This document shows, in pieces, positions 8,134 to 12,275 of a stretch of 12,275 nt of DNA. The stretch comes from CBDULQ01 sp965368115 (GTDB lineage: Bacteria > Pseudomonadota > Gammaproteobacteria > SZUA-229). The position numbers and the translations under genes are program-made. Within the stretch, counting starts at the first letter, position 1, and each line of letters begins with the position of its first letter. Below the pieces are notes generated by a model, which did not search any database, had not been told where the DNA came from, and worked only from the letters and a program-made list of their open reading frames with translations. The DNA is taken from assembly GCA_965368115.1 (NCBI GenBank), contig CBDULQ010000102.1:1-12275 (forward strand), read 5' to 3'.

Positions 8134-8942
8134 TGATGTACAAATCGGTACCTGCTTGCCTGATCAGCGGTATTCTTCTCAATTTGAGTCTGCTGGGTCC
8201 CGCGCAGGCGGAGACAGTAGAACAACGGCTGACCCGGCTGGAAAACCTGATTGGCAATCAGGTACTGATGGAACAGTCCCAGCAGTTGCAGTTGATTCGC
8301 CAGGAGCTGACCGATATTCGGGCGATGGTGGAAAACCAGGAGCACGAGCTGAACCTGATCAAGCAGCGTCAGCGCAATCTGTATCAGGATATCGATCGTC
8401 GGCTGCATGACCTGGAAGTCGGTGGCGGTGGATCCGGTTCCAGTCCGGGCTCTGCTGCTCCGGTGCCGCCTCCGGGGGCTTCCAGTGTGGCGCCGCCCTC
8501 GACCGGCCAGGCTACGGTAGAGGTGCCGACGCCCACTGGTGCTGATACCAGTGATCCAGATGGCAAGGCCGTCTATACCCAGGCTTTCAATCTACTGAAG
8601 GAGGGCCGTTACCAGCAGGCCATCATAGCCTTCAGAAATTTCCTGAAAACCTATCCGGACAGCCGTTATGCGGCCAATGCCCAGTACTGGCTGGGCGAGG
8701 CCAATTATGTATCCCGCGACTACAAGACTGCACTGCAGGAATTTCAGACCATTCTCAGCAAGTATCCTGACAGCAACAAGATCCAGGGTGCTGAACTGAA
8801 AATCGGTTACACCTATTATGAAATGAATGACTGGGCAGAGGCGCGCAAGGCGCTGCAGCAGGTTAAGACACGTTATCCCAACACGCCGGTGGCCAGGAAA
8901 GCCGACGAGCGTCTGCAGCGCATGGATCGTGAAGGACGCTAG
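8133..8942 (+). CDS. cpoB: cell division coordinator CpoB (YbgF; coiled coil plus TPR)
   Basis: CpoB (formerly YbgF) is a periplasmic protein that links TolA function to peptidoglycan synthesis by PBP1B during division. The 269-residue precursor has a signal peptide with likely cleavage after AQA (residue 26), an N-terminal coiled coil for trimerisation (about 27-95, rich in Gln/Glu/Leu/Arg), a Gly/Ser/Pro linker (about 96-143) and a C-terminal TPR domain (about 145-265) with three repeats recognisable by YxxAFNLLKEGRYQQAIxxF, AQYWLGEANYVSRDYKTAL and LKIGYTYYEMNDWAEARKAL. The last gene of the tol-pal run, it begins on the final base of the pal stop; a second ATG at 8136 is also possible. It is 34 bases before queE. 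Confidence 0.95.
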   Translation: MMYKSVPACLISGILLNLSLLGPAQAETVEQRLTRLENLIGNQVLMEQSQQLQLIRQELTDIRAMVENQEHELNLIKQRQRNLYQDIDRRLHDLEVGGGGSGSSPGSAAPVPPPGASSVAPPSTGQATVEVPTPTGADTSDPDGKAVYTQAFNLLKEGRYQQAIIAFRNFLKTYPDSRYAANAQYWLGEANYVSRDYKTALQEFQTILSKYPDSNKIQGAELKIGYTYYEMNDWAEARKALQQVKTRYPNTPVARKADERLQRMDREGR

Positions 8943-8976
8943 TGATTCCCGCTGACCGATCCGGGTTGCCCGTCAC

Positions 8977-9627
8977 ATGACCGAAACCACGCGTCTCCGT
9001 ATTACCGAAATATTCTATTCCCTGCAGGGTGAGTCTGCCCGAGTGGGGCTGCCCACCGTTTTCGTCCGCCTGACCGGCTGCCCTCTGCGTTGCGGATATT
9101 GCGATACCGCTTATGCCTTCAGCGGCGGTGAGTGGCTGGATATCGATAGTATTGTGCAACAGGTCGCGGCCTACCAGCCGCTCTATGTCTGTGTCACCGG
9201 AGGCGAGCCCCTGGCCCAGAAAGGCGCACCTGAATTATTACAGGCGCTCTGCGATGCGGGGTACCGGGTATCGCTGGAAACCAGCGGTGCAATGGATATC
9301 GATGGCGTCGATGCTCGAGTCAGTCGTGTAGTGGACCTGAAAACGCCGGGTTCCGGCGAGCTGGATAGAAATCTTTACCAGAATATCGATTTGCTGACCG
9401 AACAGGATGAGGTTAAATTTGTCATCACTGATCGCCGTGACTACGACTGGGCCTGTAGTCAGCTTGATCGATACCGCCTGAATGAACGCTGCGGTGTACT
9501 GTTTTCGCCGGTGCATGGCGAACTGGAGCCGGTTCAGCTGGCCGAGTGGATATTAGAGGACCGGTTACCGGTGCGTTTTCAGATTCAGTTGCACAAATAC
9601 CTGTGGGGCAATCAGAGTGGTAAATGA
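8977..9627 (+). CDS. queE: 7-carboxy-7-deazaguanine synthase QueE (radical SAM)
   Basis: QueE converts 6-carboxy-tetrahydropterin to 7-carboxy-7-deazaguanine in the preQ0/queuosine pathway, using a [4Fe-4S] cluster and S-adenosylmethionine. The 216-residue protein has the substrate motif SLQGES (15-20), the cluster motif CPLRCGYC (Cys35, Cys39, Cys42; CX3CX2C), the SAM-binding TGGEP (74-78), ETSG (101-104) and a DLKTPGSGE segment. Length is typical of the short QueE form. It lies 34 bases after cpoB and 12 bases before queC, so queE-queC form a pair that may be cotranscribed with the tol-pal genes. The earlier steps (QueD, FolE) and the later ones (QueF, Tgt) are not in the window. Confidence 0.96.
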   Translation: MTETTRLRITEIFYSLQGESARVGLPTVFVRLTGCPLRCGYCDTAYAFSGGEWLDIDSIVQQVAAYQPLYVCVTGGEPLAQKGAPELLQALCDAGYRVSLETSGAMDIDGVDARVSRVVDLKTPGSGELDRNLYQNIDLLTEQDEVKFVITDRRDYDWACSQLDRYRLNERCGVLFSPVHGELEPVQLAEWILEDRLPVRFQIQLHKYLWGNQSGK

Positions 9628-9639
9628 GGCTGTGAGCGG

Positions 9640-10317
9640 ATGAGGGGCGCACAGAAAGCGGTGGTTCTGCTATCGGGGGGCCTGGATTCGGCGACGGCAC
9701 TGGCCTGCGCGCGCAGTGACGGTTACGACTGCTATACCCTGAGTTTCGATTATGGCCAGCGTCATGGTGCCGAGTTGAAAGCGGCAACCCTTTTGTCCAG
9801 TACCCTGGGCGCCCGTGAACATCGGGTCATGCATCTCGACCTGGGCGCTATTGGCGGTTCTGCCCTGACCGACCGGAACATCGAGGTTCCGACCTCGCCC
9901 AGTGAGGGCATTCCGGTCACCTATGTCCCTGCCCGTAACACCGTGTTCCTTTCCTGTGCTCTGGCCTGGGCCGAAGTACTGGAAGCCAGTCATATTTTCA
10001 TCGGAGTGAATGCGGTGGATTATTCGGGTTACCCTGACTGTCGGCCGGAATATATACAGGCTTTTCAGACGATGGCGAACCTGGCCACCAAGTCGGCTGT
10101 GGAGGGACATCCATTGACGATCCACACGCCATTGATCAACCTCAGCAAGGCAGAGATCATTGGTCTGGGTACAGCTCGTGGTGTCGATTACAGTATGACC
10201 GTATCCTGCTACGCTGCGGATGATGATGGACGTGCCTGTGGTCAGTGCGATTCCTGTCGATTACGGGCACAGGGGTTCGACGATGCAGGAATCAACGACC
10301 CGACGCGTTACCGCTAA
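9640..10317 (+). CDS. queC: 7-cyano-7-deazaguanine (preQ0) synthase QueC
   Basis: QueC makes preQ0 from 7-carboxy-7-deazaguanine and ammonia with ATP, following QueE. The 225-residue protein begins with the PP-loop SGGLDS (12-17) that binds ATP, contains the conserved SFDYGQRH (35-42), YVPARNT (95-101) and GVNAVDYSGYPDCRPEY (122-138), and ends with the zinc site formed by Cys190, Cys200, Cys203 and Cys206 (CGQCDSC). The ATG at 9640 is preceded by a GAGG at 9626-9629, overlapping the queE stop, at about ten bases. No intrinsic terminator is evident directly after the stop, so transcription may continue toward the tRNA-Lys region. Confidence 0.97.
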   Translation: MRGAQKAVVLLSGGLDSATALACARSDGYDCYTLSFDYGQRHGAELKAATLLSSTLGAREHRVMHLDLGAIGGSALTDRNIEVPTSPSEGIPVTYVPARNTVFLSCALAWAEVLEASHIFIGVNAVDYSGYPDCRPEYIQAFQTMANLATKSAVEGHPLTIHTPLINLSKAEIIGLGTARGVDYSMTVSCYAADDDGRACGQCDSCRLRAQGFDDAGINDPTRYR

Positions 10318-10347
10318 TCGGTCGATTCATTGTGACAGATTTACTAC

Positions 10348-10375
10348 TTGTTTTTCCTGATAAATCAGGTAGTAT
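10348..10375 (+). promoter_or_regulatory. candidate sigma70 promoter for the tRNA-Lys unit, GC-rich discriminator
   Basis: A TTGTTT hexamer (10348-10353) is followed after 16 bases by TAGTAT (10370-10375). The next bases, ACCGCCC (10376-10382), form a GC-rich discriminator like those of stringently controlled stable-RNA promoters. Transcription would start near 10382 and run toward tRNA-Lys. The hexamers match consensus only partly (TTG of the -35; four of six at -10), so this remains a candidate. Confidence 0.4.
10356..10369. repeat. inverted repeat in the promoter spacer
   Basis: CCTGAT (10356-10361) and ATCAGG (10364-10369) form an inverted repeat with a 2-base centre. It lies exactly between the proposed -35 and -10 hexamers. 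Outer TACTAC (10342-10347) and GTAGTA (10369-10374) are also inverted copies. This could be an operator for a dimeric regulator, or simply chance symmetry. Confidence 0.4.
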
Positions 10376-10402
10376 ACCGCCCTCTTGCGGGGTGAGAGCA
10401 GT

Positions 10403-10440
10403 ATTGCCTAAACCCTGATCGGTCTAACCGGTCACGCAAT
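10403..10440 (+). other. nested stem-loop in the tRNA-Lys leader
   Basis: GATCGGT (10417-10423) pairs with ACCGGTC (10427-10433) around a CTA loop, giving seven pairs including one G-U. Outside it, ATTGC (10403-10407) pairs with GCAAT (10436-10440), enclosing the first hairpin. There is no T-tract after it, so it is not an intrinsic terminator. Confidence 0.45.
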
Positions 10441-10451
10441 GAACGCATTCA

Positions 10452-10648
10452 GCGTGTTATCTTTACGCGCGCCGCATTGCGGTAAAGCTGCCTGAGGGAG
10501 TAAAAGATTGCGTGTCATCTACACACGTTAGCCGCTTCGCGGTTGAATCCCCTTCGGGGATTGTAGATTGCGAGTCATCTTCACTCGCTAACCGCTTTGC
10601 GGTTGAGTCCCCTGCGGGGACTATAAATCGCGTGTCATCTTTACACGC
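10452..10648 (+). repeat. 60-base-period tandem array of hairpins preceding tRNA-Lys
   Basis: Three hairpin types recur in order. Type A is a 6-bp stem with a 7-base loop, starting at 10452, 10510, 10570 and 10630. Type B is CCGC-NNN-GCGG, at 10472-10482, then extended to six pairs at 10530-10544 and 10590-10604. Type C is a 7-bp stem with a CCCC/GGGG core, at 10546-10562 and 10606-10622. The first unit is degenerate and the fourth consists of hairpin A only, followed directly by the tRNA. Paired positions change together: GCGTGT/ACACGC in copy 4 is GCGAGT/ACTCGC in copy 3, and AATCCCC/GGGGATT is AGTCCCC/GGGGACT. These changes are visible directly and indicate selection on base pairing. The function is unknown. 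Confidence 0.8.
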
Positions 10649-10654
10649 AAAAAC

Positions 10655-10730
10655 GGGCCGTTAGCTCAGTCGGTAGAGCAGTGGACTTTTAATCCATTGG
10701 TCCTGCGTTCGAGTCGCAGACGGCCCACCA
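10655..10730 (+). tRNA. tRNA-Lys (anticodon UUU)
   Basis: The 76-base gene folds as a full cloverleaf. The acceptor stem is GGGCCGT/ACGGCCC. The D-arm begins GCTC and closes with GAGC. The anticodon stem GTGGA/TCCAT encloses the loop CTTTTAA, with anticodon TTT at 10688-10690. The T-arm is CTGCG-TTCGAGT-CGCAG. The CCA end is encoded at 10728-10730. An intrinsic terminator follows five bases later. In Pseudomonas a tRNA-Lys gene likewise follows queC. Confidence 0.97.
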
Positions 10731-10734
10731 TATC

Positions 10735-10767
10735 AAAAAAGCCCGGCTAAACAGCCGGGCTTTTTTT
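10735..10767 (+). terminator. intrinsic terminator after tRNA-Lys, potentially bidirectional
   Basis: GCCCGGCT (10741-10748) and AGCCGGGC (10753-10760) form an 8-bp GC-rich stem with an AAAC loop, followed by seven T (10761-10767). The six A before the stem give a T-tract on the opposite strand as well, so it may also stop transcription arriving from the sox side. Confidence 0.92.
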
Positions 10768-10790
10768 ATGCCTACGCAAAATATTCAGGC

Positions 10791-10823
10791 AAAAAAAAGC
10801 CCAACCAGATGGTTGGGCTTTTT
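10791..10823 (-). terminator. intrinsic terminator of the sox unit, potentially bidirectional
   Basis: GCCCAACC (10799-10806) and GGTTGGGC (10811-10818) form an 8-bp stem with an AGAT loop. Eight A at 10791-10798 become a T-tract downstream of the stem on the minus strand, 20 bases beyond the soxA stop. Five T at 10819-10823 allow weaker action on the plus strand. Confidence 0.9.
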
Positions 10824-10842
10824 CTGTTTTCGTAAAGATGAA

Positions 10843-11697
10843 TTATTTACGAATGCCGGGACCGTTCATGGTCAGGCCATTGCTCATGTAAGTGTGGAAG
10901 TACTCGAGAGCACGGTACTCTTCACTTTGAGCCTTGAAGGGCTTGGCACGAACCTGCTTGTTACAGCCGCCGTAACGACGTTGCAGGGTACCCATACCAT
11001 CACCTTTCTTGTCGGCCAGGGACCACTTGTTGCGGTAAACCGGGAAGTGAGTGGTGTGACCCAGAGCCGGGCTCAGAATGTCGGCGCGAATCTTGTTACC
11101 GGCATTGTAGTAGTGGCAATCCGCACAGGACATGTTCAGCTGACCGCGCTTGGCGTAGAAGTGCTTCTTGCCGCGCTCATACCAGCTCATGGACTCCGGA
11201 GTATCGACAACGTTGACACTGGTTTTGTGGCCACGAGATTTGAAGGCAATGTATGCGCTCAGGTGAGCAATGGCGCCTTTCTTGTACTTGAGAGGTTCTT
11301 CGCCATTGTTCTTGCGGCAGTTGTTGATGGCCAGTTCCAGGGTGATGACCTGGTTGGTGCCCTTGTCGAAGTAAGGGTAGTTCTGCTTGATGCCTTTTTC
11401 GACATTGGGGAAACAGCTGGCGTAGGTTTTGCCATTCTTGAACGACTTGTTGAACAGTTCCTCACCTTTATCAACATAGATATCGTACGGAGGGAATTCT
11501 TCGAAGGCTTCCCATTGTTCACGAGAAGCTTTGTCCACAGAATAAACACCGTTTGCGAAATCCTGCAGCGGAACATCAGGAAAGCGTTCGGTGAAATATT
11601 TGCGGAAGTCTTTTAAATCCTGCTGTGGACTTGCAGCAGCCATAAGCGGTGCGGCAAGCAAGCAGAGCATGGATGAAATGACTGCTAATTTTTTCAT
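10843..11697 (-). CDS. soxA: L-cysteine S-thiosulfotransferase subunit SoxA, mono-heme type
   Basis: SoxA, with SoxX, oxidatively couples thiosulfate to the carrier cysteine of SoxYZ in the periplasm. The 284-residue precursor has a Sec signal peptide (about 1-22, with an APLMAAA end) and one c-type heme site, CADCH (191-195). In diheme SoxA a second CXXCH lies in the N-terminal domain; here only Cys95 (SCFPN) and Cys127 (NNC) remain, consistent with the disulfide of mono-heme SoxA proteins. Cys245 in YGGCNKQVRAKPF fits the conserved cysteine ligand/active-site residue. The start ATG at 11697 has AAAGG at 11706-11710 eight bases upstream. It lies 40 bases after soxZ and ends at a terminator, so it is the last gene of its operon. 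The long frame on the opposite strand is taken as a shadow. Confidence 0.95.
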   Translation of the reverse strand: MKKLAVISSMLCLLAAPLMAAASPQQDLKDFRKYFTERFPDVPLQDFANGVYSVDKASREQWEAFEEFPPYDIYVDKGEELFNKSFKNGKTYASCFPNVEKGIKQNYPYFDKGTNQVITLELAINNCRKNNGEEPLKYKKGAIAHLSAYIAFKSRGHKTSVNVVDTPESMSWYERGKKHFYAKRGQLNMSCADCHYYNAGNKIRADILSPALGHTTHFPVYRNKWSLADKKGDGMGTLQRRYGGCNKQVRAKPFKAQSEEYRALEYFHTYMSNGLTMNGPGIRK

Positions 11698-11737
11698 GGT
11701 TAATACCTTTTATTTTTAATTTCTGCCTGACAGCGAT

Positions 11738-12052
11738 TTACTTGATCTTTGCTTCAGTAGAATCGCTTTCACCCTGGTTATCAACCCAGCTGATCTTCAA
11801 AGTATCGCCGGCTTTTGCACCTTTGAACTTGAATGACAGGTAAGGGTTTTTAGATACCGCGGTACCCCACAGAGCTGTCAGAACATTGGCACCGTTGTGC
11901 TCGCATGTTACTTCCTGAATGAAGTGGGCAGGAATTTTCTTACCAGTTTTGGAATCTTTGCGAAGACCGGTTTCCATGGGATGACTGATAAGCGTTTTTA
12001 CGGTTGTTTCGTCGCCTTTGACCTTGGCACGAACTTTAATTGATTTAGCCAT
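11738..12052 (-). CDS. soxZ: thiosulfate oxidation carrier subunit SoxZ
   Basis: SoxZ is the partner of SoxY in the periplasmic heterodimer that carries covalently bound sulfur intermediates. The 104-residue protein opens with the typical SIKVRAKVKGDETTVKTLISHPMETGLRKD pattern (family features: charged first strand, then LxxHPMETG at about 21-29), continues with IPAHFIQEVTCEHNG and ends with a GDTLKISWVDNQGES strand. No signal peptide is visible; SoxZ is normally exported together with SoxY, which carries a Tat signal. The ATG at 12052 has GAGG at 12061-12064, eight bases upstream. It lies 24 bases after soxY and 40 before soxA. One cysteine (Cys50) is present and is not a known carrier residue. 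Confidence 0.96.
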   Translation of the reverse strand: MAKSIKVRAKVKGDETTVKTLISHPMETGLRKDSKTGKKIPAHFIQEVTCEHNGANVLTALWGTAVSKNPYLSFKFKGAKAGDTLKISWVDNQGESDSTEAKIK

Positions 12053-12076
12053 AGTATTGTCCTCTAACCTCGTTGA

Positions 12077-12275
12077 TTAACCGCCACAGCCACCGATGGT
12101 GACTTTAACTTCTTTCTTGGCGGAGTACAGTTTTCCACCGGCCTTCACGACCACGACGACGTCGGAAGTTTTGCTCATCTTGATACGAGTTGAGACAAAA
12201 CCTTCAGCGCTATCGCTCATGTTGAAGCTGGCGGCTAGAGGTGTGTTGTTGGCCGGAACCAGAACACTGATAGAC
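12077..12275 (-). CDS. soxY: thiosulfate oxidation carrier protein SoxY, C-terminal 66 residues (cut by the window edge)
   Basis: SoxY carries sulfur intermediates on a cysteine in its flexible C-terminal arm. Reading the minus strand from the window edge gives an immunoglobulin-like beta-rich end (ISVLVPANNTPLAASF, then a valine-rich strand) and terminates in KVTIGGCGG, the diagnostic SoxY swinging-arm motif whose Cys accepts thiosulfate sulfur. The TAA stop is at 12077-12079. The N-terminus, including the expected Tat signal, lies outside the window. This frame is open to the edge and is the upstream neighbour of soxZ, giving the order soxY-soxZ-soxA. Confidence 0.95.
   Translation of the reverse strand, partial: SISVLVPANNTPLAASFNMSDSAEGFVSTRIKMSKTSDVVVVVKAGGKLYSAKKEVKVTIGGCGG

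Larger units (their letters stand above)
10318..10654. other. gene-free stretch holding a promoter candidate and a structured leader to tRNA-Lys
   Basis: These 337 bases between queC and tRNA-Lys contain no credible coding region. From left to right there is a short A/T-rich spacer, a candidate promoter with an inverted repeat in its spacer (10348-10375), a G/C-rich segment, a nested stem-loop (10403-10440), and a tandem array of hairpins with 60-base period (10452-10648) that stops six bases before the tRNA. If the promoter is real, about 270 bases of structured leader precede the tRNA, which is unusually long. Confidence 0.8.

Noticed and set aside
10452..10648. CRISPR array
   Set aside because: The period is 60 bases and nearly the whole unit is repeated, with no unique spacers, and the repeats diverge by compensatory changes. 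No cas genes are near.
10452..10648. CsrA-sponge RNA (GGA-loop array)
   Set aside because: GGGGA motifs occur at 10556-10560 and 10616-10620, but GGA lies in the 3' stem arm and not in hairpin loops, so the usual CsrA presentation is absent.
10376..10654. T-box or amino-acid-sensing riboswitch for lysine
   Set aside because: No T-box consensus, no anti-terminator/terminator pair, and the downstream gene is a tRNA rather than a synthetase or transporter. The lysine riboswitch core is also not recognisable.
10768..11616. 282-codon open frame on the plus strand opposite soxA
   Set aside because: It begins inside the terminator region, runs through the second terminator hairpin, and lies antisense to a clearly recognisable SoxA with heme motif and signal peptide. 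Its translation shows no family features; it is a codon-usage shadow.

Overview
The window looks like a chromosomal segment of a sulfur-oxidising gammaproteobacterium. Two things point there. The gene order yebC-ruvC-ruvA-ruvB-ybgC-tolQ-tolR-tolA-tolB-pal-cpoB-queE-queC-tRNA-Lys is the arrangement familiar from Pseudomonas and related gammaproteobacteria. It is followed on the opposite strand by the thiosulfate-oxidation genes soxY, soxZ and soxA. The species cannot be named from the sequence. A chemolithotrophic purple-sulfur-bacterium-like or Thiomicrospira-like lineage is an inference from the sox genes only.

Layout. 1-648: tail, probably nearly all, of an alpha/beta-hydrolase (lipase/esterase-like) gene. 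711-3655: yebC followed by the ruvCAB Holliday-junction operon, with a TTG start for ruvC and 4-base overlaps at both later joints. 3749-8942: the complete Tol-Pal envelope module (ybgC, tolQ, tolR, tolA, tolB, pal, cpoB), nearly all overlapping or a few bases apart. 8977-10317: queE and queC of preQ0/queuosine synthesis. 10318-10654: a 337-base gene-free stretch with a candidate stable-RNA promoter and a 60-base-period tandem array of hairpins leading into tRNA-Lys(UUU) at 10655-10730. 10735-10823: two back-to-back intrinsic terminators between convergent units. 10843-12275, minus strand: soxA, soxZ and the 3' end of soxY.

How the parts work together. RuvA and RuvB migrate Holliday junctions and RuvC resolves them. 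TolQ/TolR form the proton-driven inner-membrane motor that works through TolA on TolB and the lipoprotein Pal to keep the outer membrane tied to peptidoglycan during division, and CpoB links this to peptidoglycan synthesis. QueE and QueC catalyse consecutive steps to preQ0. SoxY-SoxZ is the periplasmic carrier of sulfur intermediates; SoxA, with a SoxX partner not seen here, loads thiosulfate onto the SoxY C-terminal cysteine.

The coding part is orthodox. The least explained element is the array upstream of tRNA-Lys: four copies of a 6-bp stem with a 7-base loop, 58-60 bases apart, alternating with two further hairpin types. Base changes between copies are compensatory, so the RNA (or cruciform) fold appears to be selected. 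The tRNA-Lys/sox junction is a second point of interest, because the syntenic tRNA-Lys of Pseudomonas aeruginosa is a known island attachment site.
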